DNA of 64,000 bases from Winogradskyella ludwigii (lineage in GTDB: Bacteria > Bacteroidota > Bacteroidia > Flavobacteriales > Flavobacteriaceae). The notes below the pieces were generated by a model that saw nothing but the letters and a program-made list of their open reading frames with translations, did no database searches and was not told the DNA's origin. Below are positions 44,996-54,696 of this stretch, piece after piece. The position numbers and the translations under genes were made by a program. How positions within the stretch are numbered: position 1 is the first letter of the stretch; every line of letters begins with the position of its first letter. Where the stretch lies: assembly GCF_013403985.1 (NCBI RefSeq), contig NZ_JABFDF010000001.1, positions 372,001 through 436,000 of the forward strand. Reading direction: 5' to 3'.

Positions 44996-45391
44996 CTAAG
45001 CATTTTTGTTTTTAAAACGTTTTAAGAACGATGCCGCATCTACTGCGTTGGCTTTCTCTGCAAGTCTTAATGCAGTATAGCCTTTATCGCAAGAATCATG
45101 AATTGCAGATCCTGCTGTAATTAAGACCTTAATTAATTCTACTCGGTTGTATTTTGCAGCATAATGAATTGGTAACATACCATTAGATTTGGCATTAACA
45201 TTTGCTCCATTATTAATAAGTCTTTTTACTTCTTCGGTATTACCTGTGGCAACAGCCTTACAAAGTGGTGTTATTTCAATGGTTTGCTGTAAAGTTTCAT
45301 TGATTTTTAATGTTGAAATACTATTCGTTGCATTTAAGTTACAAATTGAAAAGCTTAATGCTAAAGCTAAAACTACTGTTGATTTTTTCAT
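44996..45391 (-). CDS. Small exported ankyrin-repeat protein
   Basis: 131 aa. Signal peptide (about residues 1-21, LALSFSICNLNATN), then about three ankyrin repeats: TPLCKAVATGNTEEVKRLINNGANVNAKSN, GMLPIHYAAKYNRVELIKVLITAGSAIHDS and GYTALRLAEKANAVDAASFLKRF. A short periplasmic protein-interaction module of unknown partner. The frame is intact; no paralogue in the window. Confidence 0.85.
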   Translation of the reverse strand: MKKSTVVLALALSFSICNLNATNSISTLKINETLQQTIEITPLCKAVATGNTEEVKRLINNGANVNAKSNGMLPIHYAAKYNRVELIKVLITAGSAIHDSCDKGYTALRLAEKANAVDAASFLKRFKNKNA

Positions 45392-45634
45392 GATGAAAGA
45401 TTTTAAATTAAAATGATTTGATTTGTTTTTTGATTACATAATAATAGACGACCAAAATCTAAAGTTGTTACACTTTAAAAATTCTATAACATATATTTAA
45501 CATTTTGCAAACGAATTGATTACCTACACACCTATTATAATAACAAGCTAAGCATTAAGGTTATTAAATTGATAAAAAATAAAATAACAACTTAATTTTT
45601 TCACTTTACAAAATAGAAATAGCTTAGTAAATGT

Positions 45635-45642
45635 TATCTTTG
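45635..45642 (+). promoter_or_regulatory. -7 box of the gpmI promoter
   Basis: TATCTTTG, an exact TAnnTTTG match, 20 nt before the ATG at 45663. Confidence 0.5.
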
Positions 45643-45662
45643 AATTCACTAAAAATTCTGAC

Positions 45663-47180
45663 ATGAACAAGAAGGTAATTTTGATGATTTTAGATGGTTG
45701 GGGAAAATCACCTGACCCTAAAGTTTCGGCTATAGATAATGCACAAATTCCATTTATAAATTCACTTTATACTAAATACCCAAACGCAAGTTTAAGAACC
45801 GATGGTTTACATGTTGGTTTACCAGAAGGACAAATGGGAAATAGTGAAGTTGGACATATGAATTTGGGTGCAGGACGTATTGTATATCAAGATTTAGTGA
45901 AGATTAACCTTGCTGTAGAAAATAAAACACTACGTGAAGAGCCTGTGTTAAAAACGGCTTTTGAATATGCCAAAACCAATAATAAAAACGTGCATTTAGT
46001 AGGCTTGGTAAGTGATGGTGGTGTACACTCTCACATCAATCACCTTTTTGGTTTACTTAACGCTACGCATGATTATGGTTTGGAAAATGTTTTTGTACAT
46101 GCCTTTACAGATGGTAGAGATGTAGATCCAAAATCGGGTTATAGTTATATTTCAAAATTAGAAGATCATCTTAGTAAAACTTCGGGAAAACTAGCAACAG
46201 TTACTGGACGTTATTACGCTATGGATAGAGATAAACGTTGGGAACGTGTAAAATTAGCTTACGATGGTTTAGTTAATGGCGAAGGAGAAAAAACACAAAA
46301 CGTTTTACAATCTATTCAAAATAATTACGATAATGATATTACAGACGAGTTTATAAAACCTTTAATTGCTACAGACGACAATAACGAACCTGTAACAACT
46401 ATTAAAGAAGACGATGTTGTTATCTTTTTTAACTTTAGAACAGATCGTGGAAGACAATTAACAGAAGCATTGTCGCAAAAAGACTTCCACGAACAGAACA
46501 TGCATAAATTAAATCTTTATTATGTTACTTTAACGAATTACGATGATAGCTTTAAAGGTATTAACGTCGTTTTTAATAAAGATAACCTCTCTGAAACTTT
46601 AGGTGAAGTTTTAGAGAATCACGGCAAAAAACAAATTAGAATTGCTGAAACTGAAAAATATCCTCATGTAACATTTTTCTTTTCAGGAGGACAAGAAAAA
46701 CCTTTTGAAGGTGAAACACGAATTCTAAGAAACTCACCAAAAGTAGCGACATACGATTTAAAACCAGAAATGAGTGCTTTTGAATTAACAGATGCTTTAG
46801 TACCAGAATTACAAAAAGGTGATGTTGATTTTGTGTGTTTAAATTTCGCAAATGGCGATATGGTTGGACATACAGGAGTTATGGCTGCAGCTATTAAAGC
46901 TTGTGAAGCTGTTGATGCTTGTGTAAAAACAGTTGTTACAACGGCTTTAGAAAACGATTACACGACCATTCTAATTGCAGATCATGGTAATTGTGAAACG
47001 ATGATAAATCCTGATGGTTCACCAAACACGGCTCATACAACTAACCCTGTACCTATTATTTTAATAGACAAGGATTTAAAAAATATTAAAGATGGCATTT
47101 TAGGTGACATTGCACCCACCATCTTAAAATTAATTGGTCTACCACAACCAAAGCTAATGACACAACAAAGCCTTGTATAA
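45663..47180 (+). CDS. gpmI: 2,3-bisphosphoglycerate-independent phosphoglycerate mutase
   Basis: 505 aa, full length iPGM interconverting 3- and 2-phosphoglycerate in glycolysis and gluconeogenesis. Alkaline-phosphatase-like metal-site motifs: MILDGWGKSP at the start, the phospho-acceptor Ser in GQMGNSEVGHMNLGAGR, HAFTDGRDVDP, ADHGNCE, and PNTAHTTNPVP near the end. Mn-dependent, cofactor-free. The promoter of the downstream HAD gene overlaps its 3' end. Confidence 0.97.
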   Translation: MNKKVILMILDGWGKSPDPKVSAIDNAQIPFINSLYTKYPNASLRTDGLHVGLPEGQMGNSEVGHMNLGAGRIVYQDLVKINLAVENKTLREEPVLKTAFEYAKTNNKNVHLVGLVSDGGVHSHINHLFGLLNATHDYGLENVFVHAFTDGRDVDPKSGYSYISKLEDHLSKTSGKLATVTGRYYAMDRDKRWERVKLAYDGLVNGEGEKTQNVLQSIQNNYDNDITDEFIKPLIATDDNNEPVTTIKEDDVVIFFNFRTDRGRQLTEALSQKDFHEQNMHKLNLYYVTLTNYDDSFKGINVVFNKDNLSETLGEVLENHGKKQIRIAETEKYPHVTFFFSGGQEKPFEGETRILRNSPKVATYDLKPEMSAFELTDALVPELQKGDVDFVCLNFANGDMVGHTGVMAAAIKACEAVDACVKTVVTTALENDYTTILIADHGNCETMINPDGSPNTAHTTNPVPIILIDKDLKNIKDGILGDIAPTILKLIGLPQPKLMTQQSLV

Positions 47181-47202
47181 ATCTTCAATTATTGTAAATT
47201 TG
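47173..47202 (+). promoter_or_regulatory. Full-consensus promoter of the HAD gene, overlapping the gpmI stop
   Basis: TTG (47173-47175), 19 bp, TAAATTTG (47195-47202): an exact TTG-N19-TAnnTTTG promoter, 19 nt before the ATG at 47222. The -33 element is inside the last codons of gpmI. Confidence 0.65.
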
Positions 47203-47221
47203 CGCAACAATTGATTAAAGC

Positions 47222-47620
47222 ATGAATTTTCAAAATAGATTAATAATAGCCGTAGATTTTGATGGCACCATAGTAGATGATGGCTATCCAGGTATTGGAA
47301 AAACGCGCATTTTTGCTTTTGAAACACTTAAGCGCCTCCAAGAAGATGGACACCGACTTATACTATGGACCTATAGATGTGGTGTTAAACTAGATGAAGC
47401 TGTCGATTTCTGTAAAGAAAACGGCATAGAATTTTATGCTGTTAATGCCAGTTTCCCTGAAGAAAAATTCGATTATAGCAGAAGTCGTAAAATCCATGCA
47501 GACCTTTTTATTGACGATCGTAATATAGGTGGAATTTTAGGTTGGGGAGAAGTTTATCAAATGATTACTAATGAAGAACCAAAAATTGCTGCTCCTCCAA
47601 AAAAATGGTGGCAATTTTAA
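47222..47620 (+). CDS. BT0820-type HAD-family hydrolase
   Basis: 132 aa compact HAD-fold protein. Motif I is VDFDGTIVDDGYP, which has the nucleophile Asp but not the classical DxD (DFDGT), and the late acidic motif is LFIDDRNIGG. Resembles the small capless BT0820-type family of Bacteroides. Probable phosphatase, substrate unknown. Own strong promoter; converges on the acetyl-CoA hydrolase gene. Confidence 0.85.
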   Translation: MNFQNRLIIAVDFDGTIVDDGYPGIGKTRIFAFETLKRLQEDGHRLILWTYRCGVKLDEAVDFCKENGIEFYAVNASFPEEKFDYSRSRKIHADLFIDDRNIGGILGWGEVYQMITNEEPKIAAPPKKWWQF

Positions 47621-47630
47621 AGGCTTAAAA

Positions 47631-48899
47631 TTACTTAAGCATTTCAAAGTAGTCTCTATCTATAGATTCTCTATGATTGGGATGTGCAATATCAACTAAC
47701 GCTTTTACTCTATTCTTAATTGTTTTGCCATAAAGATTGGCAACTCCATATTCTGTAACCACATACTGAACATGCGCTCTAGTTGTTACTACACCTGCAC
47801 CAGATTTTAAAGCAGGTACAATTCTACTTATACCATTTTTAGTCACTGATGGTAATGCAATAATCGCTTTACCACCTTGGCTTAAAGAAGCTCCTCTTAT
47901 AAAATCCATCTGTCCGCCAACACCAGAGTAAATATCAGATCCAATAGAATCTGCACAAACCTGACCTGTTAAATCGACTTCAATAGCAGAATTTATAGCA
48001 ACCATCTTTGGGTTTTGTTTAATATATGCAGCATTATTGCTATAATTAGAAGCACGCATTTCTACAAACGGATTATCATCTACATAGTCATACAAGCGTT
48101 TAGAACCTAATACAAAAGTAGATAATGCTCGTCCTCTATTAATCTTTTTATAATTTCCGTTTATTACATTGTTTAAAATCAAATCGATGACTCCATCAGA
48201 AAACATCTCAGTATGTAAACCTAAATCTCTATGATTTGTTAACTGTGTTAAAACCGCATTCGGTATAGAACCAATTCCCAGCTGCAACGTACTTCTATCT
48301 TCTATTAAATTGGCTACATGTTTCCCTATTTCACGTTCAACAGCATTTGGTGCTGCCATTAAGTGTGTTGGTAATTCTTCATTAGACTCAACAAAATAAT
48401 CTATTTCAGAAATATGAATAATTCCCGCTCCATGAGTTCTTGGCATTTGCGGATTTACTTGAGCAATAACCGTTTTTGCATTATCTATTGCGGCTAAACA
48501 AGCCTCTACAGAAACGCCTAATGAACAATAGCCATGACGATCTGGAACAGAAACATGAATCAAAACCACATCGAGTTCTAAAATATGTCGTTGAAAAAGG
48601 AGTGGTAACTCACTTAAAAAAACAGGAGTGTAAGATCCATTTCCTGCTTTTAGAGTGTGTCTAACATTTTTTCCTATGAAAAAAGAATTGACATGAAAAC
48701 TATCCCTTAATTCTGGATTCGCATAAGGTGCTACACCTTCAGTATGTAGCTGGCAGACTTCAACATTTCTTAATTCTTCATGTCTTGCAGATAATGCTTT
48801 TACAAGTGATTGTGGTGCTGCAGCTGCTGCTTGAATATACACACGGTCATTAGATTTTACAACTTTTAAAGCTTCTTCTGCAGTAACGGTTCTATACAT
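47631..48899 (-). CDS. Acetyl-CoA hydrolase/transferase family protein (CoA transferase)
   Basis: 422 aa, matching the length of 4-hydroxybutyrate/acetate CoA-transferase-like proteins. Glycine-rich motif LQLGIGSIPNAVL, the CoA-binding SGVGGQMDFIRGA, and the catalytic Glu in VTEYGVANLYGKTIK. It moves CoA between carboxylic acids or hydrolyses acyl-CoA; physiological substrate unknown. Monocistronic, divergent from map. Confidence 0.9.
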   Translation of the reverse strand: MYRTVTAEEALKVVKSNDRVYIQAAAAAPQSLVKALSARHEELRNVEVCQLHTEGVAPYANPELRDSFHVNSFFIGKNVRHTLKAGNGSYTPVFLSELPLLFQRHILELDVVLIHVSVPDRHGYCSLGVSVEACLAAIDNAKTVIAQVNPQMPRTHGAGIIHISEIDYFVESNEELPTHLMAAPNAVEREIGKHVANLIEDRSTLQLGIGSIPNAVLTQLTNHRDLGLHTEMFSDGVIDLILNNVINGNYKKINRGRALSTFVLGSKRLYDYVDDNPFVEMRASNYSNNAAYIKQNPKMVAINSAIEVDLTGQVCADSIGSDIYSGVGGQMDFIRGASLSQGGKAIIALPSVTKNGISRIVPALKSGAGVVTTRAHVQYVVTEYGVANLYGKTIKNRVKALVDIAHPNHRESIDRDYFEMLK

Positions 48900-48921
48900 G
48901 TTGAGTTCCTTTTTTAGACTG

Positions 48922-48929
48922 CAAATTTA
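48922..48929 (-). promoter_or_regulatory. -7 box of the CoA-transferase gene
   Basis: TAAATTTG on the minus strand, an exact consensus, 22 nt from the ATG at 48899. Forms a divergent promoter region with map. Confidence 0.5.
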
Positions 48930-48998
48930 TAATAGAAAATCCTTTTATAAACTGTCATTTATCATGTTGTAATGAATTTATAAATTATATAAATTCCC

Positions 48999-49006
48999 TA
49001 TCTTTG
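48999..49006 (+). promoter_or_regulatory. -7 box of the map promoter
   Basis: TATCTTTG, exact consensus, 19 nt before the ATG at 49026. Confidence 0.5.
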
Positions 49007-49025
49007 CCGCTCAATATTTTGAATC

Positions 49026-49844
49026 ATGATTATAGTAAAAACAGCAGAAGAAATTGAGTTAATGCGCCAAAGTGCACTCATCGTATCTAAAACTTTAGGT
49101 ATGTTAGCTAAAGAAACTAAAGAAGGTGTAACCACTAACCATTTAGATGCCATAGCCGAAGAATTTATTAGAGACCATGGTGCTTTACCTGGTTTTAAAG
49201 GACTTTACGATTGTCCTTCTACATTATTATGTAGTGTAAATGAAGCTGTTGTTCACGGACTTCCAACTGATATTCCGTTAAAAGATGGAGATATTGTTTC
49301 TATAGATTGTGGTTCTTTTATGAATGGCTTTTATGGAGATCATGCTTATACTTTTGAAATTGGAAATGTTGCCGAAGAGACTAAGAAACTCATTCAGATT
49401 ACTAAAGAATCACTTTACGTTGGTATCGAACAATTAAAGGTTGGTAATCGCGTTGGTGATGTTGGTTTTGCAATCCAGCAATATTGTGAAGCTGAAGGTT
49501 ATGGTGTAGTAAGAGAATTGGTTGGTCATGGTTTAGGTAGAAAAATGCACGAAGATCCTGAAATGCCAAACTATGGAAAACGTGGTCGTGGTAAAAAATT
49601 CATTGAAGGTATGGTAGTTGCCATTGAGCCAATGATAAATTTAGGAACTCATAAAGTGAAACAATTGAGTGATGGTTGGACTATTGTAACACAAGATGCT
49701 AAACCAAGTGTACATTTTGAGCATGATATTGCTATTGTAAATGGAAAACCTGAAATTTTATCAACGTTTGGATATGTGCATGAAGCCTTAGGCATTGTTT
49801 CTGATGAGGAAGATGCTTTTAGACAAAAAGCCCTAGTTCTATAA
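49026..49844 (+). CDS. map: Type I methionine aminopeptidase
   Basis: 272 aa. Pita-bread metallopeptidase removing N-terminal Met from nascent proteins. Metal ligands are visible: two Asp in IVSIDCGSFMNGFYGDHAYTF, His in VGHGLGRKMHEDP, and Glu in VAIEPMINLG and VHFEHDIAIV. Lacks the N-terminal zinc-finger extension, as usual for bacteria. Two more plus-strand genes follow closely, so it may lead a small operon. Confidence 0.96.
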   Translation: MIIVKTAEEIELMRQSALIVSKTLGMLAKETKEGVTTNHLDAIAEEFIRDHGALPGFKGLYDCPSTLLCSVNEAVVHGLPTDIPLKDGDIVSIDCGSFMNGFYGDHAYTFEIGNVAEETKKLIQITKESLYVGIEQLKVGNRVGDVGFAIQQYCEAEGYGVVRELVGHGLGRKMHEDPEMPNYGKRGRGKKFIEGMVVAIEPMINLGTHKVKQLSDGWTIVTQDAKPSVHFEHDIAIVNGKPEILSTFGYVHEALGIVSDEEDAFRQKALVL

Positions 49845-49853
49845 TTTTTATTT

Positions 49854-50636
49854 ATGACCATTGATTACTTAGAAAAAGAATTATCATCATTAAGAGCAGA
49901 GCTCAACAATCATAAATTATACAGTGCATTAGCTTCGGTTGAAGACATAAAAATTTTTATGGAGCAACACGCTTTTGCTGTATGGGACTTTATGTCTTTA
50001 TTAAAAGCACTTCAAGGTCAACTAACAAACACAACACTTCCTTGGACTCCTGTTAAAAATCCATCTACAGCGCGTTTTATAAACGAAATTGTACTTGGAG
50101 AAGAAAGTGATATTAATGAGAAAGGTGAACCTAAAAGTCATTACGAAATGTATTTGGACGCAATGCACCAAGTTGGAGCAAGCACAATGTCCATTGAACA
50201 ATTTGTAGATTATGTTAGACATGGAGACTCTGTTTTAGTTGCTGCAGAAAAAATTAAATTAAATAAGGAAACGTTAGAATTTGTTGACTTTACTTTTAAA
50301 GTAATTGCAACAGATGAACCACATAAAATTGCTTCCAGTTTTACATTTGGTCGTGAAGATGTGATTCCTGATATGTTTTTTCAAATTATAAATCAATCAA
50401 AAACTAGCGATAATACATATAGTAAACTGACGTACTATTTAAAGCGCCATATTGAATTAGATGGTGATGAACATGGTCCGCTTTCTTTAAAAATGATTGA
50501 AGAATTATGTGGAAATGATGCGCAAAAATGGAACGAGACATTAGATATTGCAAAAGCATCTTTACAACAGCGTATTATACTTTGGGATGGCATTTATAAT
50601 TTAATTTCTAGCCCAATAGAGGTTAAGGCATTTTAA
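49854..50636 (+). CDS. DUF3050 family protein (heme-oxygenase-like fold)
   Basis: 260 aa, all-alpha, with [16 protein letters not shown] near the start, and [15 protein letters not shown] and [19 protein letters not shown] later; these His/Glu-containing helices resemble the metal-binding core of heme-oxygenase-like proteins. Function unknown. Starts 9 nt after map and 9 nt before the methyltransferase gene, so the three are probably cotranscribed. Confidence 0.85.
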   Translation: MTIDYLEKELSSLRAELNNHKLYSALASVEDIKIFMEQHAFAVWDFMSLLKALQGQLTNTTLPWTPVKNPSTARFINEIVLGEESDINEKGEPKSHYEMYLDAMHQVGASTMSIEQFVDYVRHGDSVLVAAEKIKLNKETLEFVDFTFKVIATDEPHKIASSFTFGREDVIPDMFFQIINQSKTSDNTYSKLTYYLKRHIELDGDEHGPLSLKMIEELCGNDAQKWNETLDIAKASLQQRIILWDGIYNLISSPIEVKAF

Positions 50637-50645
50637 GAACATAAT

Positions 50646-51410
50646 TTGAAAAAAGTCTTTAAATTTATATTAAACACCATACCAAGACCTTTATTAATAA
50701 GGCTTAGTTACGTGGCACGACCAATTTTAGCTTTCTTTTTAAAAGGTAATACATTCACAGACCCAATTGATGGTAAAAGTTTTAAAACGTTTTTACCTTA
50801 TGGTTATGGTAATCAAAGAAACAATGTATTATCGCCTTCCACATTAAGTTTAGAGCGTCACCGTTTGTTATGGTTGTATTTAAAAGATGAAACTGACTTT
50901 TTTACTGCAGAAAAAAGTGTACTTCATTTTGCTCCAGAACAATGTTTTTTAAATCGTTTTAGAGCCCTTAAAAACCTAAAATATACCACTACAGATTTAT
51001 TATCGCCTATTGCAGATGTTAAAGCAGATATTTGCAATTTGCCTTTTGAAGATAACAGTTATGATGCAATTCTCTGTAACCATGTTTTAGAGCATATCCC
51101 AGATGATACTAAAGCCATGCAAGAATTATATAGAGTTATGAAACCTGGTGGTTATGGTATTTTTCAGATTCCACAAGAATTAGATAGAGAAGTGACTTTT
51201 GAAGATGATTCTATTACAGATAGAGATGAACGTGCTAAGATTTTTGGACAATACGATCACGTTCGTGTTTATGGTCGCGATTATTTTGATAAGCTTCGTT
51301 CTATAGGTTTTAAAGTTGAAGAAGTAGACTATACCGCTTCCCTTTCTAACGAAGATATTGAAAAATACTGCTTGGCTAAAGGCGAAATTATCCCTGTAGT
51401 TTATAAATAA
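50646..51410 (+). CDS. Class I SAM-dependent methyltransferase
   Basis: 254 aa. Start TTG at 50646 with a plausible N-terminus (KKVFKFILNTIPRP) and no ATG before the conserved part. An N-terminal region of about 80 residues precedes a degenerate motif I (VLHFAPEQCFLNRF) and a clear DAILCNHVLEHIPDD...MKPGGYGIFQIP core of the Methyltransf_11 class. Substrate unknown. Follows DUF3050 by 9 nt and precedes the DUF423 gene by 14 nt. Confidence 0.83.
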   Translation: MKKVFKFILNTIPRPLLIRLSYVARPILAFFLKGNTFTDPIDGKSFKTFLPYGYGNQRNNVLSPSTLSLERHRLLWLYLKDETDFFTAEKSVLHFAPEQCFLNRFRALKNLKYTTTDLLSPIADVKADICNLPFEDNSYDAILCNHVLEHIPDDTKAMQELYRVMKPGGYGIFQIPQELDREVTFEDDSITDRDERAKIFGQYDHVRVYGRDYFDKLRSIGFKVEEVDYTASLSNEDIEKYCLAKGEIIPVVYK

Positions 51411-51424
51411 AACAATTTGCTTAA

Positions 51425-51796
51425 ATGACTCAACACATTATAATTGCCACAGGTGCACTTTTTGGAATGTTAGCTGTAACCTTTGGTGCCTTTGGCGCTC
51501 ATGCTTTAAAAAAAATCTTATCTACAGATCAATTACATAGTTTTGAAGTTGGCGTAAAGTACCAAATGTATCACGCCATCGCATTATTAGCTTTAGGCCT
51601 TAACGCTACCAACGTGACCTCAGCTACGTATTGGTGTTTCACAATAGGTATTATACTATTCTCCTTTAGTATTTATGGTTTGATATTATCTGATGCTAAA
51701 GGCAAAAAACTTCGGTTTTTAGGCCCTGTGACTCCAATTGGTGGTTTACTTTTAGCTGTTGGTTGGTTGTTGGTATTGATTAATGCACTTCAATAA
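51425..51796 (+). CDS. DUF423 family membrane protein
   Basis: 123 aa with four predicted membrane helices and the DUF423 landmarks FGAFGAHALKK, MYHAIALLALG and GPVTPIGGLLLAVGWL. Full length for the family; function unknown. Last gene of the map-DUF3050-methyltransferase run; it converges on a T9SS gene 18 nt away. Confidence 0.88.
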   Translation: MTQHIIIATGALFGMLAVTFGAFGAHALKKILSTDQLHSFEVGVKYQMYHAIALLALGLNATNVTSATYWCFTIGIILFSFSIYGLILSDAKGKKLRFLGPVTPIGGLLLAVGWLLVLINALQ

Positions 51797-51814
51797 AACT
51801 TAAAGTCAAAAAAA

Positions 51815-53317
51815 TTACTGCTTCACTATTTTAGAGGTAAATTCTCTTCCATTACTAACCACTTTCATTAGATATAAACCTGTTGTTAAATTTGATACAT
51901 CTAGTGTTTTAGATTTACTTTCTAAAACGAGTTCACCTAATAAGTTATACATTTCAATTGTATCTATTGTTAAACTAGATTGAATGTGTAATTCGTTTTG
52001 TACAGGATTAGGATAGATATTAATTTCAGAAACTTTAAACTCTGGTGTAGACAAATTACCATCTTGTACTAATAAATCAAACCATAACGAACCTCCTCTA
52101 TCAGTAGAATCATCATTCCAAGTTTGTAAATAATAAGATGTATTAGGAGATACAGAGACATCTTCTAATGATGCATTACTGCACCCATTGTCTAAGGGAA
52201 CTAAATCATAACAATCTCCTTCCCATAATTGTAAATTGTATCCTGAATCTATAATAACATCAACCGTTAGATTTTCACCTGAATTAAAGGCAAACCAAAC
52301 ATCTTTTCTATTAGCGACATCACTGCAACTAGGTGTTTGTAACGACGTCGTGGCAAATTCATTATTTGCTGTTATCATTTCACCGAAGGTCAATAGATTA
52401 ATGGTATATCCACAATTATCATTTGAATTGACTCCGCAAACATTTTCTACTTCAAAATTACTATTACAACCAGGTGCATTATTTTCAAAAATACCTGGAA
52501 GCATAACACCTTCTTCTATATTACTATCTATAAAAAAACAGACTTGATCTGTGCTACAAATTGATAAATTGGGATTGTTTCTTATAATTAAACCATCATC
52601 AAAATAACTTCCTGCAAAGATTGCACTAATATCTGTTAAGTTCTGATTGCCTTCTATATATAAAAAATCATCAAAACCACTGGACACAAGGCCATTTAAA
52701 CTTTGAAGATTATTGTTATTAGAAATATGAACTGTTTCTCCATATATTTCATCAAGACCTGTTAAATCTATAAGACTGTCATTATCAGAGATACTTGTAT
52801 ATTCTGCTGCTGCATAATTTTCTAATCCATTTAAGTTTAAAAGGGCATCATTGTTTTCAATATAAAGCCAAGTAAGTGGACTAAAAGAACTAGGTGCACC
52901 ATCTACACTAAGCAACATAGGGTTATTAGTAATAGTAAATGAGCTTTCAAAACCAGATTGACTTTGAAAATTTTCTAATCCATTAATCGTTAATAATGAT
53001 GCGTTATTAGATATAGAAAACGTCGTGCCTGTACCTTCAACATATTGTATAATTATATTAGGATTTAAGCCATTTGTATTTTGTAATATTAAATTATTAC
53101 TAATTGAAAAACTCGTACAAGATTCTATTTGATGAAGTCCGTTTAAATCGGTAATATCATCTCCTGAAATAACAAAGCTATCAACTTCTGTACAGTTTGG
53201 ATAGTTGGTAGCAAAGGCATTTATTTCTGCTTGTGAAGTAAATATGCCTCCTGTTGGTGGACATTGACTAAAACTTAGTATTGGCAATAAGAAAAAGACG
53301 AGTAGTAAATGTTTCAT
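51815..53317 (-). CDS. T9SS-secreted protein with leucine-rich-like repeats
   Basis: 500 aa. Signal peptide (about 1-17, SFSQ), an N-terminal region with repeated NGL-type leucine-rich units (for example LNGLHQIE, NLNGLENYA, LDEIYGE, LQSLNGL; about 45-260) resembling receptor L-domain or internalin-like solenoids, then a beta domain with four conserved Cys (about 285-410), and a type A sorting domain (INIYPNPVQNELHI ... TGLYLMKVVSNGREFTSKIVKQ). Secreted through the gliding-motility type IX system and attached to the surface. It lacks the operator pattern shared by the four genes upstream. Its sorting domain differs from those of the three LRR paralogues. Confidence 0.85.
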   Translation of the reverse strand: MKHLLLVFFLLPILSFSQCPPTGGIFTSQAEINAFATNYPNCTEVDSFVISGDDITDLNGLHQIESCTSFSISNNLILQNTNGLNPNIIIQYVEGTGTTFSISNNASLLTINGLENFQSQSGFESSFTITNNPMLLSVDGAPSSFSPLTWLYIENNDALLNLNGLENYAAAEYTSISDNDSLIDLTGLDEIYGETVHISNNNNLQSLNGLVSSGFDDFLYIEGNQNLTDISAIFAGSYFDDGLIIRNNPNLSICSTDQVCFFIDSNIEEGVMLPGIFENNAPGCNSNFEVENVCGVNSNDNCGYTINLLTFGEMITANNEFATTSLQTPSCSDVANRKDVWFAFNSGENLTVDVIIDSGYNLQLWEGDCYDLVPLDNGCSNASLEDVSVSPNTSYYLQTWNDDSTDRGGSLWFDLLVQDGNLSTPEFKVSEINIYPNPVQNELHIQSSLTIDTIEMYNLLGELVLESKSKTLDVSNLTTGLYLMKVVSNGREFTSKIVKQ

Positions 53318-53443
53318 TTTTTGGTATTTACTCTAAAGGTAAAAAAATTTTTAGAATAATAGCAATAGAACTATTCCTATGATGATATAGAATAGCACAA
53401 GAAAAATTTCTAATTTATTTTGCTTTAAATACTTCATAAATGA

Positions 53444-53481
53444 TAAAAAAAGTTGGACTAAAATTAATTAGTCCAACTTTT
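53444..53481 (-). terminator. Terminator after the 343-aa exported protein gene
   Basis: Stem AAAAGTTGGACTAA / TTAGTCCAACTTTT with an AT-rich loop and T-run on the minus strand, about 29 nt after the stop at 53510. Confidence 0.85.
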
Positions 53482-53509
53482 CGAAATTTTAGAATTAATT
53501 TTACTATTA

Positions 53510-54541
53510 TTAGTTTACGTTAACCGTATTACCACAACCCGAATTTTTGCGGTACACTTGTACATTAGTAGAATAATAAGCATTACTTCCACCAGACTTC
53601 GTTATTTTTTGTAAATAAGCATCTTGATCACAGCTCCATCTGGCTGTTCCACCAGCACTAATTCTTGTTCCTGGATTACTACTTCCAGCTCTACCTACAT
53701 AAATTTCATGATTCGAGTTATTACGAAGTGTTACCGTGTTTTTTAACTCTGATGCCTGATAGTTTGCCTCATTTTGTTTTATTCTTCTTTGCAAGTCTTT
53801 ATACTCTGGCGTTGCTTTTATAGAATCGTTGTAGCGTTTTATTTCTTCGTCACCTGCTTCTCTTGCACGCTTAATTTTTGCAATATCTGTTTTGTCTTGT
53901 GCAGTTATTGGACTCGCTTGCTTGGCTTTCATCGCCGTGACGTAATCGTTGAATATCTTTTCAATATTTACCGTTTGTATATATTTATAGGTTGGTGATT
54001 GTCCTGTAGCTTCTAACTTAGCTTTCATACGGCCTAAAAAACCACCTTTCTTCTTTTTCTTCTTTCCTGTGTCTTCTTTTGTTTCGCTACGATCTTTTAC
54101 CATAACATATACCGCAGTAACATTCTTCACTTCTGGAACACCTTCACTTGGTATGTAACTAATCTTAAATAACAAATCGTCAATGACCATGTAACCATCT
54201 AACCCTCTTTTGTAAGTGTTTTTTATGGTCATTACATTTGGGTAACTATCTACTCTATCATAATCGCCTAGTTCAGACGCTCCAAAACCACCATAAGTTT
54301 CAGAAACTGGTTTAGCCTCAAAGCCCACAGGCTGTCCGGTTGCTAATTTTATTACGGTAATAGTTACTGCAGGTTTACCACTTACAATAGCTACAGTGCC
54401 ATCGTCATTTATAGATATACCAGAAAACCCTTCGTAGGTTGCTGTCTCACCATTAGCTTCAAGCGCTTCGTAAAAGGTTTTTTGAGCTTGCGCTATGGTT
54501 GCTGTAAAAATTAAAGCAACCGTTATTATTATTTTTTTCAT
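53510..54541 (-). CDS. Exported protein of unknown function, promoter shared with the LRR genes
   Basis: 343 aa with a signal peptide (cleavage after AQAQ, about residue 19). A beta-rich N-terminal domain (20-170), a Lys-rich spacer (KKKKKKGGFLGRMKAKLE), a helical/coiled central part (about 215-270, EEIKRYNDS, LQRRIKQNEANYQASEL) and a C-terminal beta module with two Cys (SCDQDAYLQKI, NSGCGNTV) that could bind a partner or carbohydrate. No T9SS sorting domain. I recognise no family. It shares the four-gene promoter architecture, suggesting coregulation with the LRR proteins and control by the adjacent LytTR system. Confidence 0.75.
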   Translation of the reverse strand: MKKIIITVALIFTATIAQAQKTFYEALEANGETATYEGFSGISINDDGTVAIVSGKPAVTITVIKLATGQPVGFEAKPVSETYGGFGASELGDYDRVDSYPNVMTIKNTYKRGLDGYMVIDDLLFKISYIPSEGVPEVKNVTAVYVMVKDRSETKEDTGKKKKKKGGFLGRMKAKLEATGQSPTYKYIQTVNIEKIFNDYVTAMKAKQASPITAQDKTDIAKIKRAREAGDEEIKRYNDSIKATPEYKDLQRRIKQNEANYQASELKNTVTLRNNSNHEIYVGRAGSSNPGTRISAGGTARWSCDQDAYLQKITKSGGSNAYYSTNVQVYRKNSGCGNTVNVN

Positions 54542-54571
54542 AAAAGGTTAAATTTTAAGTTTATATAGTGT

Positions 54572-54635
54572 CAAATATCGAATATGGACTCATTGTAAAA
54601 TGGCTTGAGTTTCTGAAATGCTAATTTCAACTTCT
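54572..54635 (-). promoter_or_regulatory. LytTR-type operator and promoter of the 343-aa gene
   Basis: On the minus strand: AGAAGTT (54629-54635), AGAAACT (54608-54614) 21 bp downstream, 28 bp, then GATATTTG (54572-54579), 30 bp before the ATG. Second half-site is degenerate. Confidence 0.5.
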
Positions 54636-54675
54636 AAACAAAAAAAATCTCGTAAGCATAGCACTTACGAGATTT
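54636..54675 (-). terminator. Terminator after the 631-aa LRR gene
   Basis: Stem AAATCTCGTAAG / CTTACGAGATTT followed on the minus strand by a T-run, 21 nt after the stop. One of four near-identical terminators between 54.6 and 61.1 kb. Confidence 0.88.
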
Positions 54676-54696
54676 ATAAAAACACAAAACTATGTG

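Noticed and set aside
53318..53509. Same operator pattern upstream of the 500-aa T9SS gene
   Set aside because: An AGAAATT-like element exists (53405-53411) but no partner at 21-bp period and no -7 box at the shared distance.
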